Shown here piece after piece: positions 46,535-58,007 of a stretch of 64,000 bases of DNA. Numbering within the stretch: the stretch's first letter is position 1; every line of letters begins with the position of its first letter. The position numbers and the translations under genes were made by a program. Below the pieces are notes generated by a model. The model did not search any database and had not been told where the DNA came from. It worked only from the letters and a program-made list of their open reading frames with translations. This stretch comes from Argentina anserina (taxonomy: Eukaryota > Streptophyta > Magnoliopsida > Rosales > Rosaceae), in contig NC_065878.1 in NCBI RefSeq assembly GCF_933775445.1, positions 21,092,395-21,156,394 on the forward strand. The letters are read 5' to 3'.

Positions 46535-49101
46535 TTAATCAAAGGGATCGATTCTTGGGTCATGCTCGCTAGCCATGGCCATCCCTGTGCAAAGGCATGT
46601 AGGGCACATAACCTGCCAAATTACAGACATGGAAATCATATAAACTTATTATTTGCATTATCATGTTGCTCAACATAACAAATCAAATCAGAAGCGGCTA
46701 TCCTCAATCCATATGATGAGCCAAATGCATTGATATGGCAAGCAGGAAGAGTTGATAAACAAGCAATAACCAGTAATGAACATTTTTAAATATTCAACCT
46801 TTCCGGCTCCTGAGCAGTTTGAACATCTTTCAGTTTTAGGAAGGGATAAAGGCTGATCCGCACCATCAACGGTTGATACTGCTTCAGCAAGCACAAGGGT
46901 TCCTGTGCTTGAACACCGAGCACAAGCAAGATATCCTGCATAGATATATAGTACGTTAGCATCACCTATGCAAAATTATATACATACCCAGTAAATACCA
47001 AGAAGGGTGTGGACAACGTACTGAACTGAATAAGTGCATGCATGCGAGTGTGGGGTTACGGTTTAGGTGTGTGTAGGTATGAATGAATATTGAAGTATTG
47101 AACTGAATCCTAGACCAACTAATTGAAACCAACTATCCATAGGCAACTAGCCCTAAAGCATTTCAAGGAAAGATTCAAGTCCTGTAAGAATCTGATCATA
47201 CATACATACTTCTGGCACTTGAAAGGTACTATGGCATACAGAAGGGGAGAAAATTTGAATTCATAGGTGATGCCTTCTAAGACAATCTCATCAAAATGTT
47301 TGTAAAAAAGCTTCTAATGGAGCACACAGGACAACTGGGACTCTACCTTAAGATGCTGCTATAGATTAAGCTAGAGATATGCGAAGTAATATAAACATCT
47401 CACTTATAGACATCAAAAAGCTACAGAAAAACCTCCAACAAGAACTTAAAGGTCATACCAGTTCCAAGACAATATTTGCATCTCTTATGTTCCTGCAGTT
47501 TTACGTTGTTTATTTCTACTACCATCAGCGCGGAGATCACTCCAACTGCTCCTCCCGAGAAAGATGCTACTATGGGATCAACCTCGCTGCAATCCAATGA
47601 AAAAATGTAAGTGAATGAAACTGGGGAAGAAAAATCAAAACATTTGCAATAGAGCATCATTAGCTTCATGTCCTCATATATTACCATAGTAAGTTTCAAA
47701 TGTGTGAATCCTAAGGAACTCATCAGTTTAGATAAATTGGTTCCCTAAGTAACAATTGGTACCCTTTCCTGCCAGATTTAGTCTAAAAATGAAACATTGA
47801 TATGTATATCATTGAAGATTCATATCAAGAAAGGTAATCTGAATTTCTCGATCCCAAAATAAATCGATTGTATATCAGGCTACACATACCTCAACTGCAT
47901 AGGCAGATGCATACTCCTTATGAAGTCTTCATATGATGTGCCTCCTATTCCTAGCCTTAACTCTAACTGATATATGCAAGGACATGTGAGAAAGGAAGTT
48001 TAGACACATTCAATCCTCGTTATCAAACTTCCAAAAAGAACACTCATTTTTTTTCACATATTTGTCAGAAAATGTAAAATTTATAAATCACTTTTAGAAT
48101 CTGTGTACGATATAAGTCAATGAATAAATAACTTACAGCTGGTGCTAGGAGACCCCCGAAAAGGATGATTCCTGTGATAAGAGAAAAACATACAGCATAA
48201 TACTGCTTAAGGTTTGCTGAAGTCTGCAACACATGAATTTACTATGTAATTAGCACTTTGCAGAAAACTTTTCATCCTTAACTAGCAAGTTACCCGAACC
48301 TTTAGAACTCATAGTAACACTACTGTTCAGAGAGGACACTTACCAAGGGAGGCAAGAATGGAATGAATGATGGAAAATTTGGAAGTTCATTTTCTGGCTC
48401 TTCACTTGACATTCCGAGCTCTGCATTTTTAATCCTCTGCTGTATCCTCAGCCTGCGAACCTACACATAATGAAGTTCATTTAGTCGAAAACCAAAACTG
48501 AAATGGAGCCTAACGGTAAATGTACACATAGTGATGATATGTTAAAACTCAGATTGTGGTACAACTTGCCCACCTCTTCCATGTGCAAGAAGATTTTGTT
48601 GCGACGACTCCGAATATTATCCTGAATCTCTTGCAGTTCCATTTTGGCAAAGTCTTGCACTGTTTCAGGGCCTTCTATAATACAGAATCTGCATATATTC
48701 ATATAAAATATTCCAACTATAAGACGCAAATTTACACCAACAACCAACCATTCATCCATTAACAACAAAGTAATCACAAAACAAATGGCAAGAAACATTG
48801 TACTGAACAAAGATTGGAAAATTTTGATATCACAAGTCAAACAAGCACAAAACTTCAACTGATAACTAATCAAAGGACATAAATTTAAGTGAAAGAGGGG
48901 GTACCCAGAGGGATTGGTTTCCGCTGAATCAGAGTCGACGGATTGAGCAAAAGAAGAAGGGTCAGCGTCAGAGGCCAAGGATCGCAACCTGAAGCTTGAT
49001 TTATGGTTGAATCTGGAAGTCGGACTCTGAAAGCTATACGATCCATATCTATTTATAGTGGGTGAAACCGCAACCAATCGACCCAAAGAGAGCGAGAGCA
49101 T
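46535..49101 (-). CDS. OR: ORANGE (OR) plastid chaperone, eight exons
   Basis: DnaJ-type zinc-finger holdase of plastids that stabilises phytoene synthase and promotes carotenoid storage and chromoplast formation. Exons 49101-48905, 48688-48574, 48460-48344, 48223-48137, 47966-47890, 47586-47459, 46935-46799, 46612-46535; phases agree, 311 aa. Order: basic Ser-rich transit peptide (1-~55), conserved FCIIEGPETVQDFAK and MEEVRRLRIQQRIKN region, two membrane helices (ITGIILFGGLLAP; VGVISALMVVEI), then four CxxCxxxG units (CKYCLGTG, CARCSSTG, CSNCSGAG, CPTCLCTG) and the end EHDPRIDPFD. Arg94 (in NIRSRR) corresponds, from memory, to the residue changed to His in the golden melon allele, so this is the ordinary allele. 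Confidence 0.95.
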
Positions 49102-49200
49102 GACTCTAGCTCTATATGAAGAACACCCAAAACAGCATAATCCACTTTGTCTCTGTTTCTAGAAAGAACAGCAGAGTAGCTAACTCAGCAATAGCTCACT

Positions 49201-49227
49201 GAGTTGAGTTGAGTTGAGTTGAGTTGA
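49201..49227. repeat. GAGTT pentanucleotide repeat upstream of OR
   Basis: About five tandem gagtt units in or near the 5' UTR/promoter of OR, roughly 100 bp before its start codon. Such repeats are often length-variable. Confidence 0.85.
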
Positions 49228-49894
49228 GGTTTGGTAATGAAATAGTGACAGAATAAAATAGAAGACCCACTGAATGTGAGGAGGACTTGTCAGCTAGCTA
49301 AACAGAAGCTTCAGTATCTCTGAAACTGAGTTGGTGAATGATGCTCAGAAAATTGAATTCACATAATAATTTATATTTATATAAAAAAAATCTGGATGGT
49401 AATGAATGGAGGGGAAAATTGGGAATTTTGCAGACCATGATATGGGAAAATCGTTTTCATTTCTAAGAAGGAAAAAACAGAGTTTTGAGTGGTCCGGAAA
49501 TTGGGTCTGTCCCTCTCTGTTTGGTGTGTGTGTGTTAGACTTTGAACCAGAAAACAATGATCAATCTGTTTCATTATCCAATTCTATTGGTGTCTTTTTT
49601 ACTTGTGCTTATTGATTTTTATCTGGTTTTTGGTGCTTTTTGTGTTTACTGGCTAAAATAAAAATGGGTTAAAAAATTATGGTGAATATTTTGTGTGAAT
49701 GTGATTGTTGGTTTGTATGATTCATGCCAATGAAAATGATAAGGTTATTTTTTTTATGCGTGACGTACGATTGCACCATGTAATTTTAAGCATTTATGTG
49801 TTGGGAACATTGTGTCCGTATTCAGATTCTAGATCTTAATCAACAACATGGATACGTATTTAAACCATAATTCACAAATTCTTAAACTTTTTCA

Positions 49895-50290
49895 TGAAGA
49901 TTGTGCATGTTGAAACTCCAACAAGGCCTCAAATAGGGTTGCCTACTTACACTAGGACTTGGTGCTTTTACTTGTAACAAAAAAGCAATTCTTAGACTTT
50001 GTCATGAAGATTGTACATGTTGAAAGATCCAACAAGCTAGGCCTCAAATAGGGTTGTCTACTTACACTAGGACTTGGTGCTTTTACTTGTAACAAAGAAG
50101 CAATTCTTAGACTTTGTCATGAAGATTGTACATGGTGAAAGATCCAACAAGGCCTCAAATAGGGCTGCCTACTTGCACTAGACATCCTTAGACTTTGTCA
50201 TGAAGACAATGCATGTTGACAAAGCTTCCAAGGCCTCAAATAGGTTTGCCTATTTACACTAGGACTTGGTGCTTTGTAACAGAGAAGCAA
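49895..50290. repeat. Tandem array of ~110-bp units
   Basis: Four units with gcctcaaataggg, ttacactaggacttggtgct and agactttgtcatgaaga blocks. The ctcaaatagg core recurs at about 49928, 50043, 50153 and 50232, so spacing shrinks from 115 to 79 bp. Non-coding and of unknown origin. Confidence 0.85.
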
Positions 50291-51960
50291 ACTGTTGTTG
50301 CTTTATGATGGAGGGTTCGATCATATTATCAATTGTGAATTAGTTTCGAAAGTATAGATAAGTAGGAGATTTACGATTGACTATGAGTACTAGATTTGTA
50401 TATGTATATAGCATGTGATAGTATGTTACAGTAAACTGCATATACATGTTAGGCAATGATACAATTTTGTAAAGATGAGAATGAAACTCTCACCTAGGGT
50501 GGTACTTATAGAGTTCGTTGTTGGTGAGAAGGGCATGATATTTGTAAAATTTGTAATATTTCTTTAAACATGTCATAGATTAATATGTTACTTGGGTTAT
50601 ATTTAGGGTTATGATATTAAAAATTTACCTCTAAAATAAGCTTTATGATTGGCACTTATCCTAGGAAGCATGAAAGCGCTCACTCACTCACGATTCGTGC
50701 TTCCGAAGCGGAAGCGAAGCAAAATCGTTATAGAATCGCCAAGAAGCATGCAGAATCGCATTCCCGTGAAAATGAGTTTTCGAATCGCAGTGAAAGCGCT
50801 CGATTCCAAATCAAAAGCTTGACGACGGCGGTTATGGAGGAAGCGTGGGCATATTTGCCTTAAAAAAAGCACAACCACTAAATCATCTTGATCACGAATC
50901 CACTCTTGATTACTAATCCTTGATTGCGATTCCAATTATTCTTAACTCTCCATGACATCAAAACATATGTTATTACCTTCTTACTCTCCATGCAGCCTAG
51001 CTATTATCATGGAGGGGGTGTATGAATATCAATTTGCGGTGTGTTAATAGCATAACCCTATATTTATAATGTCATGTCCTAAACCCAATCTCATTGGCAC
51101 AAAACAAAAACGGAGGTTTTAGGATTTAAGTTTTTTTCTAATTAAAAATTAATTAAATTGAATAAGAACGCATTAAGCCATCTTTTATTTAATCAGAAAT
51201 ATGTCAGTTATTTACCCAGGTCACGCACCCCTAACTTTGTACCATATGTCAAATGTCTGATAACGAGCCTACACATGCCCAGAAAAATATATATGATAAT
51301 GCATTTATTAAAAAAATGTCGAGTTATTTTTTTACCTTTTCTACTAAAAGTTCAAAATGAGGAAAACTCTCTTTGAGCTTTCTAATTAAATAAACCATGC
51401 CCACTGATTTACTTTTTTTCTATTTTATAAATAGTTAAATTGAATTATAATGACACCCGATGACATAGCTGCTTATAACCGGGGTGATATATGTCTTTAT
51501 CATTTGTGTTTCTAGTGTCACTTTTCTAAGATTATTAGAGATTAGGCAATAATGCAACTCGTTTTAGGGCTTGAAATTTCTATTTAGGTAGTGAATTCAA
51601 TCATTTCAATGTGTTAAGGTAGAAAAGGAAATCTTCGCTATCTTATTGAAGAATTGAAAAAAAAAATTGTGTCTATTCAATTATATTTGTCGTATCTTCT
51701 AACTTCATAATCGCAATTGTCTAATTCATAATCTTACATCTTATGCAATGAAATATACAATGTGAATCGAATAGAGTTGTTAATGATCTCATATTTCTTC
51801 ATTGTTTGGCCTCTCGTACACTCATAACATCCTTGATTCCTTAATATTTCACAATGGAATTCTCTTCTACTTGCTTCTAAAACCAGACTACATGAAAGAA
51901 TTTCATATTCAAAACTCATAACTCATAAGATAATAATATTTAACCCATAATAATGCTCAT
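50291..51960. other. Gene-free AT-rich region
   Basis: No recognisable gene. A GC-richer island at about 50650-50860 is dense in aagcg and gaatcg words and reads open on both strands without domain similarity; it looks repeat-derived. Confidence 0.45.
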
Positions 51961-51970
51961 TTTATGTACT

Positions 51971-52067
51971 GGGCTCAAAGGCAGATCTGAACAATCTGAA
52001 TTGGAGTGGGCTTTAGTTAATTGAAGCTAAAGCCTGGCTTAAACCCTAGCAAAGTTCCCTTATAAAA
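51971..52067 (+). promoter_or_regulatory. snoRNA unit 1 promoter (site II, telo box, TATA)
   Basis: Two tgggct site II-like motifs (about 51971 and 52007), a telo box aaaccctag (52041-52049) and a TATA box tataaaa (52061-52067) line up in this order. This arrangement is characteristic of plant ribosomal-protein and snoRNA gene promoters. The snoRNA follows about 250 bp downstream. Confidence 0.65.
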
Positions 52068-52319
52068 CGAACGCCTCACTACTCGGTTGTGTCATCAGTA
52101 TCACAGTCGCCAAGAGCTCTTCAATTCAAGCAGTTTATCAGCTCTGTATTTCCTCCTCCCATCCCAGATTATCAGTTGATAATTCACTGAGATTCAAAGC
52201 TCCCCAGACTCGATTTCATACTCTGCTTCAAAATTCTCTTCTTTGTCTTTCTTATTTCAGACAACAAATAGTATTTTCATGCCGTTTCTTGTTTGTTTGA
52301 AGCTTTCGGATTCTTAGTT

Positions 52320-52415
52320 GAGGCCAGTGATGATTGAAACATTTTGTATTGCCTACATTGCTTGATTATCTGGATCACCCAGATAGTGATAAATGAAGAT
52401 ATAATCTGAGGCCTC
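52320..52415 (+). ncRNA. Box C/D snoRNA a
   Basis: Perfect 6-bp terminal stem gaggcc/ggcctc encloses a C box (gtgatga, 52327-52333) and a D box (ctga, 52406-52409), length 96 nt. Internal D'-like (ttga) and C'-like (gtgataaa) elements are present. The stretch ttgcctacattg before the D'-like element is complementary to CAAUGUAGGCAA, which I recall in 25S rRNA, so it should guide 2'-O-methylation there. It lies behind a telo-box/TATA promoter and has no open reading frame. Confidence 0.85.
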
Positions 52416-53614
52416 GCTAGGAATCCATTTCAATTTATCAACTGAAAGATGCTTTGTATAAATATAGATCTTGAGTTATGTTAAATTAATTTCTAATGAA
52501 CTTCAAAACAAGAATCTCCTACCTACAAGAGGATTAAAGACAAGGGACAGACACTGTTCAGTCAGTTTAAGAATTAAGATGGAGAAAACGAAAGATGATT
52601 GGACCGGCCTAAAAGACCAGGCAATATAATTGAAGAACAATGAATTTCTTAGATAATATTCTCCCCAATTCGTGACATATTGTAAACAATATAGTTTAGT
52701 GATTAGTGGAATTGTGGCATGCACAATTCTTAAGAAATCTATGCCTCAGCATAAATTGACACTTCGGAAAGTGCTACATGCCAATCTCATATTTACACTT
52801 CTTTGCTGCTGAAGACTGAAGTACGTGCCTAGACTAATCATGCCTTTCATATATATCCACACTACAGTTGAGAATAACAACTTTGAGATGAAGTCAATCA
52901 GAAACAGATACTACACTCAAAATAGGGATGAACAAGTTCTTTGACCAAAGGAAGAGAGAACCGAATTAGCCAAGAGTATTTAGGCTAACAAAGTAAGAAA
53001 GACATAGAATGCTATTATATAGTCCAAATATTCGATCACTGATTCACATTTGAACAACACACACATAATACATTTTTTTTCTCAACATTATGAATTAGGG
53101 ATCATACCTGGAATCATCAAACTTGTTAAAGCCCATAACCACTGGAGCTAAACACCACCTAAAAACTAGAATCATAGTATCATACAATGATAAAATGACA
53201 TATCTTCCAAGATTATGAAGCTTTGATCAATATCGTGCATTAATCAACAACAACTTAGAAAACACAGAGAACGTGAGAACGTTCTCCTCAAAGAAACCGA
53301 ACACTGATCCATATAAGGGCAAACCCGTAACTTCACAACAGGTTGTTTTTTCGAAAAGTCAGAATTTTGCAGTTATTGAAGCATATTCAAGATAATAAAC
53401 AGTTTATAAACTTTAATACTACTCGGATACGCCCGGAAACGCACCGTCAATTCTAAAATATGAACTGCAAACGTCACAAAACGTCAGTTGAAGTTACGAA
53501 AAGACATTTGTACTCTTATTTAGATGTGGTTGGGTCTTGGGTCGAGTCGATTGCTATTAATACATTCAAAGCCCAATGAATTCACAAGCCATAAGCCCCA
53601 GCTACAAACCCGGC

Positions 53615-53656
53615 GGCCCATTTCAAAACCCTAGCGCTCTCTTCCTCCTATATAAA
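53615..53656 (+). promoter_or_regulatory. snoRNA unit 2 promoter (site II, telo box, TATA)
   Basis: ggccca (53615-53620), aaaccctag (53626-53634) and tataaa (53651-53656) in close order, as in unit 1. A further agcccaat lies at about 53570. Two box C/D snoRNAs follow at +190 and +700. Confidence 0.7.
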
Positions 53657-53837
53657 CCACACCCAAAAACACAATCTTCCGCAGTCACATTCTCATCTCC
53701 TCTTCTCAGGTTGCAGAACCAAACTAGGACTTCTGGGTTGCTCTGCTTTGTTTATTGAAGGTCTTTCATTCTTGTTTTATCGTTGTTCATTTGTGTTTCT
53801 TGTTTTGCAAAATCTTTTGTGAATGGAAATAGAGAAT

Positions 53838-53948
53838 AGATGGCGGTGATGACCCAATAAATTCAAGCTCAACAGACCGGATTGTAGGCTTCTCTAATAT
53901 TTCTTAGAGATGTTTGCATGTCGACAACCCCGCTGAACTGAGCCATCT
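53838..53948 (+). ncRNA. Box C/D snoRNA b
   Basis: Perfect 7-bp terminal stem agatggc/gccatct encloses C box gtgatga (53846-53852) and D box ctga (53938-53941); 111 nt. The segment tcaagctcaacag is complementary to CUGUUGAGCUUGA, a highly conserved 25S rRNA stretch as I recall it, giving a credible methylation guide. A second ctga at 53933 could also act as D box. It is the first RNA of a likely dicistronic precursor. Confidence 0.85.
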
Positions 53949-54355
53949 CTATCAATTTTCCCTACTTCATTTTTTTTAAATTTTCTTGAATGATTTTGTG
54001 GTTTTTTGAGAATGTGGGAAAGGTAGGGTTTGCTATGAGGATAACAAGCTCCCTCTTCTGAGTATGGTTGAGGAAAATAGTTGGCAGAATCGAACCAATA
54101 TACAATCGCCACCACTGAGTCAATCTACCCATTCCCTGTTTTTTCTTTTCTTAAAGATTTGTTCTTTTTTATTTGTGCTGTGTTTGTTCTGTGCTTCTGA
54201 ATCTGATTTGGGGTGTTTTGGTTGGATTGGGATGAAGCAAATATCAAATAATCCAACACTTGATCTGAGATATTCGTTATCGAGTGAAGCTAACTGATAT
54301 CACTTCTGAATCTAATCTCGTTCTTGTGTTTTTTTTTGCAATTATTAATGTTTTT

Positions 54356-54449
54356 ACATCAAGTGATGAAAATGGAATAATCTTAGGACACCTTCCTACA
54401 CAGTAATAATGTCTGCTGTGGATGAGAACAACTTTCCATTCTGATGATG
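54356..54449 (+). ncRNA. Box C/D snoRNA c
   Basis: 5-bp terminal stem catca/tgatg, C box gtgatga (54363-54369), D box ctga (54441-54444) and an internal C'-like ggatgag; about 94 nt. The stretch cttaggacacctt is complementary to AAGGUGUCCUAAG, which I recall from conserved 25S/28S rRNA. It lies some 400 bp after snoRNA b with no promoter motif between, so it is probably cut from the same transcript. Confidence 0.82.
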
Positions 54450-56990
54450 ATTATCAAATAGTTATTATCTCAAGTTATGTTCTTTACCACTTTAAATTAT
54501 GAGTTTTCAACAGAAATGCATGGGGCTACTTTTAGATCGTTAGCTAGAATACATCTTTGATTGTTTGAATTTTGCAGCCTCTGATTTGGACGATTTGGTT
54601 CCTTGATATGGAAGTTCTTGGAGGCAACAAAGTCCTACGGTCACGGGCCTACTACTTTTTGATATCTCCTATCTTGACCTCGGACTTCTTAGACTTGGAT
54701 CTGCACCATACGCATACATTGTATTACCTGGGATCCTTTTGAAGAAAAGTGATGCCGGTTGTTTGATTCAATTGAACTAATTAATTTGAATACAAATGAT
54801 TGAAAACAATTTGAAGCACAACTGTAATTACGCACAACTTGTAGGGAACTGAAAGGCTTGTCTAACCCGGAATTAGTTGCTTATTTCAATGGAGTTGTAT
54901 GACTAGAATTTTAATGGACATCTAATTTCAGTACATGAAATTCTGCTGTTGATTGTTAAGACTGCAAAAACTGTGGTCTGGTCAAAAGGAAAGCCGGGAA
55001 TGAAAATCTAGACATAAGAGAAATTGATGCTTAATTGCTTATGTACCTGGTATTGTGCGTTTTACTTTACAAGAACTTTCTTTGGTTGTAAGAGGTGGGA
55101 GTGTTGTGGGCAAGAAACAAAAGTAAACGGCATCTGTTTTCTTCCTGTCTTTCTCTGATGCACTCAGTCACTCAGGATTAGATACTTTTCTGTTATCACT
55201 GTCCATAATGGATCATGTAGTGGATCCCATTGCGGATGGAAAAATTCGAGCCCCATTCTTGAACCAGTTGCCTTTGCCGTGTGTATGATGTGAAACCATT
55301 TTTCTTTAGATTCCAGACAATTCATTAGACTAATGTAACTATCCCATTCCTGCGACTCCCTCTAAACTCTATACCCCCAGCTCAACATTCCCCAAATTTC
55401 CAGGACGTGGAAATGTGGTCCATTTCTACATGTAAAATGTTGAACTGATAACCCATAACCTCAGTTTGGCACCATGCCAGCTCTAACGTAATAATTCGAA
55501 ATAGAGTCCAGTCACCAGGATGCCTAGCCTCTGTTTTCTATTTATGCTTGTGCACTCGGATTGAATTCTCTGTTAACAAAACTGAAACAACATTGAGCTT
55601 TGTTTACTTCTCATGGTATCCAATACATTCAAATGATCATGTAGTGGATCACAGTAAGATGCACCACAGTAACTGACCCCATATAACATGCGAAAATTCA
55701 AGCCCCATATTTGAACCAATTGCCATTTCCATGTGCAGTATGTTATGCTTCACACTAGTATTGCTCTCTTGATTCCAGACAAATACCAGACTAATCAAAC
55801 TTTCCATTTCTGCAGCGCCCCCTAAACCCCAGCTCAACATTCCTCAAATTTCCAGGAAGTGAAAGTGTGGTCCATTTCTACCTGCGCATGTTGAAGTAGA
55901 TATTTTCCCATGAACTGATAACCCCAGTTGCCCACCCGCACTAAGGTCTCACAGGTCACACTGTGTCAAACTATCGAGACTCTACGTGCACTCTCACATT
56001 CCTATCCAGATTTCCCAAGTTTCATATAAAATTGATCCGACGCACACGCGTTGGATCGTAGTCGCTTCCTTGAAGGATTAGGATTTAAAGAAAGAATGTG
56101 GTAGTCACAGTTGAAGGAGTCACTACCGCATGGTGGCACAATTTGCTTTTACCTCCACAATAGCACAACATGGTTAAAAAGGAAATTGCAGAGCAACTAG
56201 AGCTGCTTACTCTGGTTGCTTACGTCTGCCTTGCTACTTCTCCTAGGTGGGAACCAACTCTCTTATGCACCATGCTTCTGTTTCTCCCGATTTAGGGCTT
56301 CCATCATATCTCTAGCTTTAGCTCTAATTCGTATTTAATATTAGAATAAAATATTAGTAGATAATTGACATCCATTTTAGATAAAATGACAAAAAAAATG
56401 AAATATAGGGAATGATCAGTTGAAATTGAAAACGAAGAGAGTAAATTGTCGTTATCCTCAAATTATAAAAATTGACCGGTATTTTCTTCTTAATATTAAG
56501 AGCTCCTATCATTCATTTTGTGAAGGCAGTTGTGGTGCAATTAATGATTGCAAATTGACTTTCTTTTCATTCAAAAATGTCAATCGCATTCTTATGACTA
56601 TGATTATGAGTCTATAAGTGTATGTATTCACGTCGGTTATGCCGTTAAAGCTAAGAACAGAATCAGAGAACGGGGATTGACTCTAGCTAATGGATTTATG
56701 TATGTAGAATAGTATGAACAGGATAACTACTTTGGTTCTCGACCTCTCAAGTTCTCATAAGCAATTACGCAAGTGGATCTCACATCAAAAGGAATACATT
56801 TTCACCAAAATGGTTTGTGTTGACACTAGTTACATTTCATCATCGTACAATTTCTATAACCTTATGCTGGAATCACGGAAAATAATCCGACATGTTCATC
56901 GCATAAATTATGTTTCAATTTGATCCAAATTATTGTGGACATGTTTAATTATTTCAGATCAGTTATTTTCAAGTGAAAATAATAATAACA
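54450..56990. other. Gene-free region with a duplicated block
   Basis: No convincing protein or RNA gene. Two related ~230-250 bp blocks are at 55208-55435 and 55635-55890 (see the repeat entry). The rest is unremarkable AT-rich DNA, possibly including the end of the snoRNA precursor. Confidence 0.45.
55208..55890. repeat. Diverged direct duplication of ~240 bp
   Basis: Blocks 55208-55435 and 55635-55890 share atcatgtagtggatc, aattcaagcccca, gattccagacaa, ccagctcaacattcc, aaatttccagga and gtggtccatttctac in the same order with many changes between. Reading frames are broken in both, so it is not a duplicated exon I can recognise. Confidence 0.8.
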
Positions 56991-56992
56991 TA

Positions 56993-57308
56993 ATAACTTC
57001 TTTGGTTATGATTTAATATTGGACGCTATCTCATGCTCATTATTCACCTCTTGTTTCCTCACTTTCGATTATTCATGTGTAATCTTATGATATTTACATT
57101 GTAACTCTAAACTTTAGTTAATCAAAATTGTAAATATGATCTCATGCTCATAACTTCTTTGGTTATGATTTAATATTGGACGCTATCTCATGCTCATTAT
57201 TCACCTCTTGTTTCCTCACTTTCGATTATTCATGTGTAATCTTATGATATTTACATTGTAACTCTAAACTTTAGTTAATCAAAATTGTAAATATGATCTC
57301 ATGCTCAT
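56993..57308. repeat. Exact tandem duplication, 2 x 157 bp
   Basis: Copy 1 (56993-57149) and copy 2 (57150-57306) are identical as far as I can see by eye, starting ataacttctttggttatg and ending atctcatgctc. Identity implies a very recent duplication or an assembly artefact. It lies about 290 bp before the start codon of the glycine-rich protein gene. Confidence 0.9.
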
Positions 57309-57518
57309 AATTAAGTCGCCTCTTGTTTACTCATTTTAGTTTTTTCATACGTACTCTTGTGATATTTATCATAATGCTCCAAAATACAAATGACAATGAC
57401 CCTAGTTGTAATCAGGTCGGTTTGGTGCGAATTATTCTATAACGTGTGCGCTATTTAGGTTCTTACATTATTAATTATAAGGTCTCGGCCGGTTGTGGAT
57501 ATCCACATCAAACCGCAT

Positions 57519-57526
57519 TATAAATA
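57519..57526 (+). promoter_or_regulatory. TATA box of glycine-rich protein gene
   Basis: tataaata 71-78 bp before the ATG at 57597; spacing is normal for a short 5' UTR. Confidence 0.6.
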
Positions 57527-57596
57527 CAGCACTACCAAGCATGCACAACTTACAAACTCACATGCAAAGCTTCCCAGCACAACCTGAGAATTGAAA

Positions 57597-58007
57597 ATGC
57601 AGCTCAATACATTTCAGTTCTCCTTCTTCCTCTTCCTCTTCATCACCTCCGCTTGGGGTTCGAGTGGCGGTAACGGTGGTGCTGCGAGCAGAAAGGTCGG
57701 GTCCCGAGAAGTGTGGGAGACAGGGCAGCCAATAAGTAGTGGCAGTGGCTCTGGCCACGGACCCAACTGGCAGTATAGTTGGGGGTGGTGGAGTACTAGC
57801 CCCGGTGGTGGTTGGGGTTCTGGTTCTGGATCACCTGGAAGCAGGTATGCTAATGGGTGGGGTAGGGGTTCGGGTTATGGATATGGCTCCGGGTCTGGTG
57901 GGGGAGGTGGAGGCGGTGGTGGCGGCGGCGGTGGTGGAGTACATGGTGGCGCAGGTGGAGGCGGTGGTAGTGGTGGGGGAGGAGGAGGGAAAAACAACCA
58001 TGGCTGA
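57597..58007 (+). CDS. Secreted glycine-rich protein, single exon
   Basis: 136 aa. The N-terminal signal peptide is clear (QFSFFLFLFITSAWG). The mature part starts with a short mixed region (GREVWETGQ-like), then Gly/Ser/Tyr/Trp repeats (GSGSGHGPN, GSGYGYGSGS) and ends in long poly-Gly runs with a basic end (GKNNHG). Glycine-rich proteins of this kind are cell-wall structural or stress-induced. Low-complexity codons (ggtggcggc) make frames open in another phase too; the signal peptide decides for this one. No domain beyond that can be named. Confidence 0.8.
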   Translation: MQLNTFQFSFFLFLFITSAWGSSGGNGGAASRKVGSREVWETGQPISSGSGSGHGPNWQYSWGWWSTSPGGGWGSGSGSPGSRYANGWGRGSGYGYGSGSGGGGGGGGGGGGGGVHGGAGGGGGSGGGGGGKNNHG

